In this document: piece after piece, positions 25,849 through 34,345 of the stretch
How the letters are laid out: each line of letters begins with the position of its first letter
Numbering within the stretch: the stretch's first letter is position 1
Assembly: GCF_006351965.1 (NCBI RefSeq)
Contig: NZ_CP040932.1
Span: 2,542,001-2,606,000, forward strand
Direction: 5' to 3'
From: Oceanicola sp. D3
Lineage (GTDB): Bacteria > Pseudomonadota > Alphaproteobacteria > Rhodobacterales > Rhodobacteraceae
DNA: 64,000 nt
Made by a program: the position numbers and the translations under genes
Notes under the pieces: model-generated
The model's database searches: none
Told to the model about the DNA's origin: nothing
What the model saw: only the letters and a program-made list of their open reading frames with translations

Positions 25849-28514
25849 CTGTCTCCTCCTCCGTCGCCGTCGCTCACGCCGTCTCCATCCGCGCCGTCCA
25901 CATCGTCCTTCGTCAGACCAACGCGCGCCGCAGCGCGGGAGGGCGCCTCGGGCTCGGCCAGTGTTGGCTCTTCACCGTCAGCCGCTGCCGCGAGGCCGTC
26001 GGCCCCCGGCGCCTCCACGCTGGCCCCGCCCGCGATGGCACCGGCCAGTGCCTCGGGGTTGCGCAGCCAAAGGTCGCGCTGCGCGAAGGGAATCTCGATC
26101 CCCTCTTCGGCAAAGCGCTCCGCGATCCGGTGGCGTATCTCCGTTTGCACCGCGATGATCGAGAAGACATCCCGCAGGATCACCCGCACCTCGAAATCGA
26201 GGCTGTCGGCCCCGAAGCCGGTAAACACCACCTGTGGCGGCGGGTTGAGGATGACGATGGGATGCTCTTCCGCCACCTCCTGCAACAACTCGGCCACGCG
26301 GCGGGTGTCGGAGCCATAGGCCACCCCCACCGGCACGATCAGGCGGCCGGACATGTTGGTTTTGGTGTAGTTCGTCACCTGCCCGCTGATCAGATCGGCG
26401 TTGGGCACAATCACATCTGTCCTGTCAAAGGTCTCAATCCGGGTCGAGCGCACCGAGATCTTCTTGACGATGCCCATAACCCCGCCCGAGCTGATCCAGT
26501 CGCCCTCGCTGATGGGCCGCTCGATCAGCAGGATGATCCCCGACACGAAGTTGCTGACGATGGTTTGCAGGCCAAAGCCGATACCCACCGAAAGCGCACC
26601 AGCCACAATGGCAAGGCTCGACAGGTCGATGCCCGCGGCGGTGATGGCGACGACAGCGGCCAGAAAGATGCCAACATAGCTGACCCCAGAGAGGATCGCC
26701 GTTTGCCCGCCGGTGTCGATCCGGGTCTTGGGCAGCACCGAGGTGCGCAGGGCCCCCTGCAACAGCCGGGTGAGCATGTAGCCCAGCACGAAGACCACCG
26801 CGAAGAGCAGAAAGTTCGATGGGCTGATGGTGCTTTCGCCAATCGAGAACCCGGCCATGAACCTTTGCCAAAGCTCGGTCAGGTCGGCCACGCGTGCGCC
26901 CCAGATCAAGGCGAGGAACGGCAGGGCCAGCAGCATGATGACAAAGGAGATGAGCACCGCCACCAACCCGTCAGACCCATCGGCCTGCCGCCCGAAGAAG
27001 AGCGCGTAGAGGTGGGTGAAAAAGCGCTGGAACAGCGAGACGACGGCCAGAACCGCGAGGGTGGAGAGCGGCGCGGACACGAGGAAATCTCCCGCCTTCA
27101 GGTAGCCAAGCACCGCAAGCACCGGCCCTGCCAGCGCCAACAGCACCGCCGCCCGCCCGATCAGGTGAACAACCTTCGCGCGGAAGCCGCTGGACGTCAG
27201 TTCATCGGGTTCATCCTCTTCGCTGGCGCGGGCGTGCACCACCAGAAGATGGCCAAGCCGCGACAGGGCGACTGCGCCGAGCAGGAGGATCGGGAAGTTG
27301 AGGAAAGACGCCGCCTCTTCGGTGATCCCCGAGAAGGCCGTGAGCGACACCAGCAGCGCCGAAAGCGCGCCAGACACGCCCGCAAGCGTTGCCCAAAGGC
27401 GGCCAGAGGCACGTTGGCCCTCGTCGTGCTCCAGCGGTGGCGGCAGGATTTCGATCTTGGGAAAGCTGTGAGAGCCGAGCCATCGCGCGCCAAAAATCAT
27501 GATGCCCATAATCGGGATGGTTTGCAGGATCTGATCGGTCAGCAACCCGCCGATCCCGGTGATCCTTATCCCCAGAACGATCAGCACCAGCCCGATCTGT
27601 GGCAGCACCAGCTGGCCAACCGAGACAAGCATGGCAAAGATCATCGTACGCTGTTGCCGCCCCGAGCTGCGCAGGAGCCGCGCCGAAAGCGCCATGCTCC
27701 ACGCCCGCCCGCGCACAACCAGCACCAGCCCGATCAGGGCCACGAGGATCGCGGGCGCGAGGTTCTTGCGCAGGGCGTCCTGTTGCGCGGTGTTTTGCCA
27801 GCTAGAGCGCAGGTTGGCCTGCAAGGTGTCCCCAACCCCGGCAAGCTGGCTGAGCGGCTCGGTCCAATTGGCCGGAAACAGCGGGCTGGGGCCAACATCA
27901 AGCAGCTCGCGGGTCTGGCGGTCGCGCAGCACCGCGTCGACCTCACCGATGAGCCCGTCAGCAAGGATATAGGCCTCTTGTGCCGCCCGCACCGGCACCA
28001 GCAGGCGCGAGAGCTGCGAATTCAGCTCCGAGCGGCGTTCTGCCAGTTCCTCGGCTTCGCTCTCGCCCGCATCGGTATCGGGGGCCGGGCCAAGCGCGTC
28101 GATCTGGCGGCGCAGAATGTCGATACGGTTGGAGTTGGTCGATTGCGCATCCTGAAACTGCGCCCGCCACTCCGCCAGCCTTTCGCGCAGCTGCTCCAGC
28201 GCCAGTGAGGAGGCGCGGTCGGCTTCCAGCACCTCCCGTGCCTGCTTTGCGACCTTTTCCCAAGCCTCGTAGTCCGGCCCGCCTTCGATGCTCATCGAGG
28301 CGGTTTCCAGCGAGTCGGTCACGGGCGGCACGGTGCCATCTTCCTCGCTGACCGGCTCTACATTGGCCGCGTCACCGCCCGCTGCGCCGGTTCCGTTGAC
28401 GAGATCGTCCGCCAGAGATTGCGCCACCGCCCCCTGCGCCGCAGGGAGGCAGCAGGCGAAAGCCAGCGTTGCCAGAAGCAACCAGAGCCGCAAGACAGGC
28501 GTGCCCGCCCTCAT
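25845..28514 (-). CDS. Large mechanosensitive channel of the MscS/MscK type (DUF3772)
   Basis: An 889-aa inner-membrane protein. It begins with a signal peptide (WLLLATLAFACCLPAAQGAVA), then a periplasmic, partly coiled-coil DUF3772-like domain (about 35-210), about eleven membrane helices (210-610), and an MscS core: the pore helix with DLSSLAIVAGALSVGIGFGL followed by QTIVSNFVSGIILLIERPI and a beta domain. The acidic C-terminal tail repeats Asp-Gly. It would release solutes on hypo-osmotic shock. It overlaps cysK upstream and alaX downstream by four bases each, so the three form one operon. Confidence 0.88.
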   Translation of the reverse strand: MRAGTPVLRLWLLLATLAFACCLPAAQGAVAQSLADDLVNGTGAAGGDAANVEPVSEEDGTVPPVTDSLETASMSIEGGPDYEAWEKVAKQAREVLEADRASSLALEQLRERLAEWRAQFQDAQSTNSNRIDILRRQIDALGPAPDTDAGESEAEELAERRSELNSQLSRLLVPVRAAQEAYILADGLIGEVDAVLRDRQTRELLDVGPSPLFPANWTEPLSQLAGVGDTLQANLRSSWQNTAQQDALRKNLAPAILVALIGLVLVVRGRAWSMALSARLLRSSGRQQRTMIFAMLVSVGQLVLPQIGLVLIVLGIRITGIGGLLTDQILQTIPIMGIMIFGARWLGSHSFPKIEILPPPLEHDEGQRASGRLWATLAGVSGALSALLVSLTAFSGITEEAASFLNFPILLLGAVALSRLGHLLVVHARASEEDEPDELTSSGFRAKVVHLIGRAAVLLALAGPVLAVLGYLKAGDFLVSAPLSTLAVLAVVSLFQRFFTHLYALFFGRQADGSDGLVAVLISFVIMLLALPFLALIWGARVADLTELWQRFMAGFSIGESTISPSNFLLFAVVFVLGYMLTRLLQGALRTSVLPKTRIDTGGQTAILSGVSYVGIFLAAVVAITAAGIDLSSLAIVAGALSVGIGFGLQTIVSNFVSGIILLIERPISEGDWISSGGVMGIVKKISVRSTRIETFDRTDVIVPNADLISGQVTNYTKTNMSGRLIVPVGVAYGSDTRRVAELLQEVAEEHPIVILNPPPQVVFTGFGADSLDFEVRVILRDVFSIIAVQTEIRHRIAERFAEEGIEIPFAQRDLWLRNPEALAGAIAGGASVEAPGADGLAAAADGEEPTLAEPEAPSRAAARVGLTKDDVDGADGDGVSDGDGGGDR

Positions 28515-29548
28515 GCCTCAACCGTTACGTCGGGCATGTCCGGGCGGGTGCCGCGGGTGAGGAACCCGGGCACGGGCAGATCCTTCTCGCGAAGGAACTC
28601 CGGGTTGAAGAGCTTGGTGGCATAGCGCGTGCCATAGTCACACAGCACGGTCACGATCCGGTGGCCCGGCCCCATCTCGCGTGCCATGCGCACCGCGCCG
28701 GCAATGTTGATCGCCGAGGAGCCGCCAAGGCAAAGCCCCTCTTCCTCCAGCAAATCGAACACATAGGGCAGCGCTTCGGCATCGGGGATCTGATAGGCCA
28801 TATCAGGCGTGAAGCCCTCAAGGTTGGCGGTGATCCGCCCCTGCCCGATCCCCTCGGTGATCGAACCACCCTCAGACTTATGCTCACCTTGGGTGTAGTA
28901 GTTGAACAGCGTCGCGCCCATCGGGTCGGCAAGGCCAATCTTCACGCCCTTGGGCTGAAGCGCCTCGGCTACCCCGGCCAGCGTGCCGCCCGAGCCAACG
29001 GCGCAGATAAAGCCATCCACGCGGCCATCGGTCTGGTCCCAAATCTCGGGGCCGGTGCCCTCCACATGGGCCTGTCGGTTGGCCGTGTTGTCAAACTGGT
29101 TGGCCCAGATCGCCCCGTTCGGCTCGCTCTGCGCGAGGCGCTCGGCAAGGCGGCCCGAGTAGCGCACGTAGTTGTTGGGGTTGCGATAGGGGTTGGCATC
29201 CACCTCCACCAGCTCGGCACCGGCAAGGCGGATCATCTGCTTCTTTTCCTCGCTCTGGGTGCGCGGAATGACAATGACCGTCTTGAAGCCCATCGACGCG
29301 CCCACCAGCGCAAGGCCAATGCCGGTGTTGCCCGCCGTGCCCTCCACGATGGTGCCGCCGGGCCGCAGCGTGCCCTTCTCGACCGCATCCTTGATGATGA
29401 ACAGCGCCGCGCGATCCTTGATCGACTGGCCCGGGTTGAGAAATTCGCATTTGCCGAGAATCTCACAGCCCGTGGCGTCGCTCACCTTGTTGAGGCGGAT
29501 AAGCGGGGTGTTTCCCACCGCTGCGGCGAGGTCTGGTTTGATGGTCAT
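28511..29548 (-). CDS. cysK: Cysteine synthase (O-acetylserine sulfhydrylase)
   Basis: A 345-aa fold-type II PLP enzyme. Lys44 in NPGQSIKDRAA binds PLP, EGTAGNTGIG is the substrate loop and GSGGTLAG the phosphate-binding loop. It converts O-acetylserine and sulfide to cysteine in the cytoplasm. In Rhodobacter a cysK gene next to trgAB contributes to tellurite resistance, and this gene lies directly downstream of trgAB here. It is slightly longer than E. coli CysK and closer to the CysK2-like actinobacterial/alphaproteobacterial group. Confidence 0.92.
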   Translation of the reverse strand: MTIKPDLAAAVGNTPLIRLNKVSDATGCEILGKCEFLNPGQSIKDRAALFIIKDAVEKGTLRPGGTIVEGTAGNTGIGLALVGASMGFKTVIVIPRTQSEEKKQMIRLAGAELVEVDANPYRNPNNYVRYSGRLAERLAQSEPNGAIWANQFDNTANRQAHVEGTGPEIWDQTDGRVDGFICAVGSGGTLAGVAEALQPKGVKIGLADPMGATLFNYYTQGEHKSEGGSITEGIGQGRITANLEGFTPDMAYQIPDAEALPYVFDLLEEEGLCLGGSSAINIAGAVRMAREMGPGHRIVTVLCDYGTRYATKLFNPEFLREKDLPVPGFLTRGTRPDMPDVTVEA

Positions 29549-29764
29549 GGCAAGCGTCCTTCCGTGTGGCCCGTTCCGGGCGCTGCTTCACTTGATAGGC
29601 CAGCCGCTCGCGAGGTCAACCGGCCCCGCACCGCAGAGGGGGCCAGTCGGCAGAACAGCAGACCGGCTCCGCTGCGCAAAGCACAACCCGGTCCGCCCGA
29701 TACGGCAGCTGGCAAGACAGGCGCCCCAAAAGGCGCGGCACTGCAAAATTTTCGTGATTGTTCC

Positions 29765-30898
29765 TCAGCGCGCCGCCCGCAGGCCCTCGCGCCGGGCAGC
29801 AAGGTGCAGGAGCGAAACAACGGTGGTGCCCACGTTCACTTCGCCGCTCTCCAGCAGCGCCATAGCCTCATCAAAACTCACCAGATGGGCGCGGATATCT
29901 TCGCCCTCTCCCGGCTCGCCGCCAAGACCGGCACTGCCGTCGGGCAAATCGGCAAGGCCGATGAACCCGTGCAGATACTCGCTCTTCGCGCCCGGGCTGG
30001 GATAGTAGCCGCCGATCGGCACCAGCCGCTCAAGCGTCAGCCCGGCCTCTTCCTGCGCCTCCCGGTGGGCGCAATCCTCGGGGGTTTCGCCCGGGTCCAC
30101 CCGCCCGGCAATCGGCTCCAGCACCCATGGCTGGGCATCGCCGCGTGCCAGCGGGCCTGTGCGCAGCTGCTCCACCAGCATCACCCGGTCGCGCTGCGGA
30201 TCATAGGGCAGCACGGTGGCGGCATCGGCAGAGATGAAAGACGCGCGCTCCAGCGGCGCGCTGCGGGTGCCGTCAAACCTTTCGTGGGTCAGCTGATATT
30301 CTTCGACTGCGAAGAACCCGGCATAGGGCCGGTCCAGGTCGGATATGTCCACATCACCGGGCGTGGCTTCACGACGCAGGGTGGTGGGGGCGGTTTTACG
30401 GGCATTGAGCCGGGCCTGCGCCCGGGTGCAGATCACACCGTAGCGGCGCCCGACCTCGGCCGTTGTCGCCCGACCGATCCACCACATCACCTCTTCCGCC
30501 GCCAGCACCGAAAGCGCGCCCCAGCGGGCCTCCCACCGCTCGAAAGACCATGGCCCAGCCGCCGCGCCATCTTCGCCCACCGGCACATAGGTTGTCGCCT
30601 CTGCCGCGCCGCCATCGGTTTGCACCTCGACCGGCTTGCGCAGGTAGCCGTAGTTGTCGAGCCCCTCGTAAAAATCAGCCCGCGCCAGTGCCTCCTCGGT
30701 GAGGCCGCTCAGCAGCAGGCCCTCGGCCACGCCGCCGGGATCGGCCCGCACCATGGGATAGACCTCGCCCGGCACCGCCTCCACGCGCCAGCCCGGCAAC
30801 CGCGCCGGCTGAACCTGCACCGCATCGAATCCCGCGCCAAGCACCACCCGCAGCAGCGGCATGTGCATCAGCGTTCCGTAAATGAAAATATCGGCCAT
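29765..30898 (-). CDS. trgB: TrgB-like protein: gamma-glutamylcyclotransferase-like domain fused to NUDIX hydrolase
   Basis: A 377-aa two-domain protein. Residues 1-150 form an AIG2/GGCT-like domain starting with IFIYGTLMHMPLL. Residues 190-370 form a NUDIX hydrolase of the ADP-ribose pyrophosphatase kind with the box GRVDPGETPEDC continuing to HREAQEEAGL (265-287). It follows trgA by 45 bases, and cysK lies downstream, the same order as the tellurite-resistance locus of Rhodobacter sphaeroides. The biochemical link between nucleotide-sugar hydrolysis and tellurite is not known to me. Confidence 0.85.
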   Translation of the reverse strand: MADIFIYGTLMHMPLLRVVLGAGFDAVQVQPARLPGWRVEAVPGEVYPMVRADPGGVAEGLLLSGLTEEALARADFYEGLDNYGYLRKPVEVQTDGGAAEATTYVPVGEDGAAAGPWSFERWEARWGALSVLAAEEVMWWIGRATTAEVGRRYGVICTRAQARLNARKTAPTTLRREATPGDVDISDLDRPYAGFFAVEEYQLTHERFDGTRSAPLERASFISADAATVLPYDPQRDRVMLVEQLRTGPLARGDAQPWVLEPIAGRVDPGETPEDCAHREAQEEAGLTLERLVPIGGYYPSPGAKSEYLHGFIGLADLPDGSAGLGGEPGEGEDIRAHLVSFDEAMALLESGEVNVGTTVVSLLHLAARREGLRAAR

Positions 30899-30943
30899 CC
30901 CTGCCTCACCTGCGCCTCGTATCAGGAGCGCGCAGGCGGGAAA

Positions 30944-31450
30944 TCAGGCGATCTTGCCCGCGTCTGCCGACCGCTCCTCGGTCCACTCCGCGAACCAACC
31001 GCAGAGCATACCGCCGACAATCAGCAGCAGCGGTACCTGGGGCAGAAAATAGGTTCCCTCCCCGAGGGTAAAGGCCAATCTGCTGTCTGAAACGATGATC
31101 AACGCATTGTCGAACATCTGCGCGAAGGCCCCGTTGATGGCCTCCATTGGTCCTGCAAATGTGCCCGGGCGCGTCGATTCCCTCAGCATGTCCCAGATCG
31201 ACCAGAACACGAGGCACCAGAAGGCCGTGGCGAGCGCCGTGCGCACACCGCCGCCCGCTGCGGCAACCACCCCGCGCCCCGCGAGACGGCCCATGATGAG
31301 CCAGCCGCAGATAAACCCGATGATCCCGTCGACGATCGACAACATTCCGGTCTGCGTGCCTTCCGGCAGCAGCGGTTTGAAGACTTCCGACGCGAAGAAG
31401 GCCAGCACGGCGAAGGCCAGGGCAGACATCAGCTTGGTCGCGGTAGGCAT
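30944..31450 (-). CDS. trgA: TrgA-family inner-membrane protein
   Basis: A 168-aa membrane protein with four predicted membrane helices (about 7-23, 37-57, 70-90 and 135-153). The start MPTATKLMSALAFAVLAFFA at 31450 agrees with TrgA-family N-termini as I recall them. The GFICGWLIMGR and FNNAL-like motif (FDNALIIVSDSR) are characteristic. It is the first gene of the trgA-trgB pair and is associated with tellurite resistance in Rhodobacter. Its molecular role is unknown. Confidence 0.85.
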   Translation of the reverse strand: MPTATKLMSALAFAVLAFFASEVFKPLLPEGTQTGMLSIVDGIIGFICGWLIMGRLAGRGVVAAAGGGVRTALATAFWCLVFWSIWDMLRESTRPGTFAGPMEAINGAFAQMFDNALIIVSDSRLAFTLGEGTYFLPQVPLLLIVGGMLCGWFAEWTEERSADAGKIA

Positions 31451-31586
31451 GGGCACTCCATGGCGATAACAGGGCGCAGTCCGCCCCCTCGATTGGGGCG
31501 AGATCACCATGTGAAACCGGCAAAATTAAGGCGAAACCGCGGGAAAGCGGCGACGATGGTGGCCCTGCGCCGCGATTGTTCCGCTG

Positions 31587-32969
31587 CTAGAAATCGCGCT
31601 CCGCATAGGCGTTCAGCGCCGCCTCCCGGCCTTCGGCCAGCCCGACCACCGGCTTTGAGGGCCTGTCCTCTCCCGGCGTCAGGGCCCAGCGCTCCGGCAC
31701 CGCTGCAAAAAAGCTTCGGGCCGCCTCGCCCCGGCCCAGCCAGCGCGCGCGATACTGGCCCCGCGCGTCAAACTTCTCGGCCTGGCTGGCTGGGTTGAAC
31801 ACCCGGAAGTAAGGCGCAGCATCCGGCCCGCAGCCCGCCGTCCATTGCCACCCGAGCGCGTTGGAGGCCTCGTCCCAATCCACCAGCGTATCGGCAAACC
31901 AATCCCGGCCCACCTTCCAATCGGTCATCATATGCTTGGTGAGGTAGCTGGCCACGATCATCCGGGCGCGGTTGTGCATGGTACCGGTCACGTAAAGCTC
32001 GCGCATCGCCGCATCTACCACCTCAACCCCGGTGCGCCCCTGTTTCCACGCCTTCACCTCAGCGGCGCGCTCGTCATCCTTCCACGGAAAGCGGCTCCAC
32101 TCCTCACGCCACTCCCGCTCGAACATGTGAGGGAAGTGAAAGCCCAGCTGCCAGCCGAACTCGCGCCACGCCAGCTCCTTGCGGAAGGTCTCGCTGCCCT
32201 CGCCCTCCGCCGCGTTCCAACACTGTCGCGGGGAGATCTCGCCGTAGGTCAGGTTTTCGCTCAGCCCCGAGGTCCAGCGTTCGGCCAGCAGGTCGCGCCC
32301 CTTGGGGTAGTTGTGCATCCGCTCTTTCACGAACTCCCGCAGCCGCTCCTGTGCCGCCTTCTCACCCACAACCACATGCCGCGCCACCACATCGGCCCCG
32401 CGCTGCATGGCCGCGCCAAGCTGCCAGTCTTCCAGTGTTTCGCTCGCGGGCCAACTCGTCGGCGCAGCCAGCTCCCGCGGGCGCGGGCATTCTTCGCCCG
32501 GTTCTTCGCCCTTCATCGTCTTCCACATCGGAGAGAACACCTTGTAAGGCGTCCCCTGCCCTGTCTTCACCTCCCAAGGCTCCCAGAGCAGCTTGCCGGG
32601 AAAGCTCTTTGCCTCCACCCCATCGTCACGCAGCGCCGCCTTCACCTCGCTGTCGCGCTCGCGGCTCACCGGGTCATACTCGCGGCTCCAATAGACGGCC
32701 TCTGCCCCTGTTTCCTTCACCAGCGCCCGCAGCACCTCCAACGCGTTGCCAGATCGCAAAATGAGACGGCTGCCCACGCCCTCCAGTTCGCGCCCATGCG
32801 CCTCAACCGATAGCCCCATCCGCCAAGCCGCCGCCGCGCCCAGCGCATCCACCTTGCGCTCGCGGATGAACACCGGGATCACCGGGCCATTCTTACGGGC
32901 GGCGGTGAGCGCGGGCAGGTCCGAAAGCCGCAGGTCGCGGCGGTGCCAAAGAATGGTGATGCGGGTCAT
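31587..32969 (-). CDS. phr: Deoxyribodipyrimidine photolyase
   Basis: A 460-aa class I photolyase/cryptochrome. The N-terminal alpha/beta antenna domain begins LWHRRDLRLSDLPAL. The C-terminal helical FAD domain carries the Trp electron-transfer residues and the block MHNRARMIVASYLTKHMMTDW, then WDEASNALGWQWTAGCGPDAAPYFRVFNP. It repairs cyclobutane pyrimidine dimers using blue light. It lies upstream of trgA on the same strand with a 136-base gap, and a possible sigma-E-type -35 element precedes it. Confidence 0.95.
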   Translation of the reverse strand: MTRITILWHRRDLRLSDLPALTAARKNGPVIPVFIRERKVDALGAAAAWRMGLSVEAHGRELEGVGSRLILRSGNALEVLRALVKETGAEAVYWSREYDPVSRERDSEVKAALRDDGVEAKSFPGKLLWEPWEVKTGQGTPYKVFSPMWKTMKGEEPGEECPRPRELAAPTSWPASETLEDWQLGAAMQRGADVVARHVVVGEKAAQERLREFVKERMHNYPKGRDLLAERWTSGLSENLTYGEISPRQCWNAAEGEGSETFRKELAWREFGWQLGFHFPHMFEREWREEWSRFPWKDDERAAEVKAWKQGRTGVEVVDAAMRELYVTGTMHNRARMIVASYLTKHMMTDWKVGRDWFADTLVDWDEASNALGWQWTAGCGPDAAPYFRVFNPASQAEKFDARGQYRARWLGRGEAARSFFAAVPERWALTPGEDRPSKPVVGLAEGREAALNAYAERDF

Positions 32970-32994
32970 GAGGGCTCCTTGCGATCTCTGCCGA

Positions 32995-33023
32995 GGTAAC
33001 GCAGCACAGCGCGGTTCGGATCA
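32995..33023 (-). promoter_or_regulatory. Possible RpoE/RpoH-type promoter of the photolyase gene
   Basis: On the minus strand TGATCC (33023-33018) and GTTACC (33000-32995) are separated by 17 bases and lie 26 bases before the ATG at 32969. TGATC is the -35 core of Rhodobacter sigma-E promoters, and phrA of R. sphaeroides is a known sigma-E target. The -10 match is weak. Confidence 0.35.
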
Positions 33024-33086
33024 AATTTCGCGGCACCGGTTGCGCCCCGTTGCGGCCTTGCCAGCAGGCCAAACCGCCGGTGCCGG

Positions 33087-34220
33087 TCACTCCACCCCGA
33101 GCTTTGCCCCGTCGCGGTAGGCCCTGATCTCTTCCAGCGCCTTGGCGTTCAACGCATCGCTGCGCTCAGGCAGCCACTTCCACGCCGCCCGCCTGTCGCG
33201 CATGGCCATAAGCTGCACTTCGCCCTCGCAGGCGGCCTCGGGCGCGTTGCTTTTCTTGGCCTCACGGAAGAACTTGTTCACCCCATTCTGCCCCCGCGCC
33301 GGGCCGTTCTTCTGGTAGCAGGCCGTGATGCGCAAAATCTCGTTGTGGGTGGCGACGCCGATCAGCCCGGCGTTTCTGTTCACGCAATTGCCGTATCGGT
33401 GCCCCGACGCCTCGGCCTCTGCAATCGCGTTCAACTGCCGCTGAAGGGCATTAGCATCCTCGGCTGGGTAGTAAGTGCCCCCGCCCGCCTCCGCGATGGC
33501 GGCAAGCTGTGCCTCGGTTTCGGCATCCACGGCAAAGCCAATGGTGTTCACCGTGGCCTCCACCCCGGCCTCTGCCAACGCCTGCGCGGCGCCAACCGGG
33601 TCTCCCTCGCAGGTCTCCTCGCCATCGGAGATGAGGTAAACCACTGCCCGGTGCTCGGCTTCTCCCTCTTTGGGCTCCGGCAGGGCAGCAAGCTGACGCC
33701 CGGCCGCCTCCAGCGCCCCGGCAATCGGCGTGTAGCCCACCGGGCGCAGCGCCTCGATGCTCTCGCCCAACGCCCGGCGCGGGGCGTCAAAGCCATGCAC
33801 CATCTCCGCCGCCGCACAGCTCTCGGCCCTGCCCTCCGGCTTGTTGCTGCCCTTGTGGCCATACACCATCAGCCCAACGGCCACGTCCTCATGCACATCG
33901 CCCAGGAAGGCCCGCGCCTCGCGCTTGGCGGCCTCCATCTTCGAAACGCTCCCCGCGCTGCCCGCCATCGAGCCCGAGGCGTCGATCGCCAGCACGATAT
34001 GGGTCGTCGCACCGCCCCCGCTAAAGTCATGCGGCGGGGTGCACTCTTCCAGCGCGTAGCTCACCGGCTGCGGCTCGCATTGCTCCAGCGCAACTGGCCA
34101 GCGGTTTGCCAGCTCGGCATAGAGCGCCACGCAATCCACGCCGCCGCCCTCGTCCTGCGCCATCGCGCCGCCCGTGCCCGCCAGCAGCAGGCCCCCGATC
34201 ATTGCCGAAATCCGTCGCAT
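33087..34220 (-). CDS. Exported von Willebrand factor A domain protein
   Basis: A 377-aa protein starting at 34220 with a signal peptide (MRRISAMIGGLLLAGTGGAM, cleavage near AMA-Q). The VWA domain (about 65-255) has a complete MIDAS motif: THIVLAIDASGSMAGS with DxSxS, VAVGLMVYGHKG and the SDGEETC block. The C-terminal about 110 residues contain two Cys-containing stretches and no known domain. It is periplasmic, or attached to the cell surface, and probably binds a protein through a metal ion. It has no obvious operon partner. Confidence 0.85.
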   Translation of the reverse strand: MRRISAMIGGLLLAGTGGAMAQDEGGGVDCVALYAELANRWPVALEQCEPQPVSYALEECTPPHDFSGGGATTHIVLAIDASGSMAGSAGSVSKMEAAKREARAFLGDVHEDVAVGLMVYGHKGSNKPEGRAESCAAAEMVHGFDAPRRALGESIEALRPVGYTPIAGALEAAGRQLAALPEPKEGEAEHRAVVYLISDGEETCEGDPVGAAQALAEAGVEATVNTIGFAVDAETEAQLAAIAEAGGGTYYPAEDANALQRQLNAIAEAEASGHRYGNCVNRNAGLIGVATHNEILRITACYQKNGPARGQNGVNKFFREAKKSNAPEAACEGEVQLMAMRDRRAAWKWLPERSDALNAKALEEIRAYRDGAKLGVE

Positions 34221-34290
34221 GAAACCCCCAAGCACATTAACCCGACCAAAGGAGCCTAGCAGGCTCCCCGTGCATCACAATCCCGGCCAC

Positions 34291-34324
34291 AAAAAACGCC
34301 CGCCCGGATCACTCCGGACGGGCG
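34291..34324 (-). terminator. Rho-independent terminator of the BCCT transporter gene
   Basis: Arms 34297-34308 and 34313-34324 (CGCCCGCCCGGA and TCCGGACGGGCG) pair at 11 of 12 positions over a TCAC loop. Read on the minus strand the stem is followed by six T residues (complement of 34291-34296), 22 bases after the transporter stop. Confidence 0.85.
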
Positions 34325-34345
34325 CGTTTTCGCCTTTGGGACGGA

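Noticed and set aside
25779-28208. Long open frame on the plus strand (809 codons) antisense to the MscS-type channel
   Set aside because: It is His/Gln/Arg/Pro-rich low-quality sequence with no ribosome site, and the opposite strand encodes a clear channel protein. It is a high-GC shadow frame.
29549-29764. Terminator or small gene between trgB and cysK
   Set aside because: A short GCGCC/GGCGC stem is present but has no T-run on the minus strand, and no frame with a ribosome site was found.
28469-31090. Plus-strand frame of 873 codons opposite cysK, trgB
   Set aside because: It is antisense to well-recognised genes and has shadow composition. No family features.
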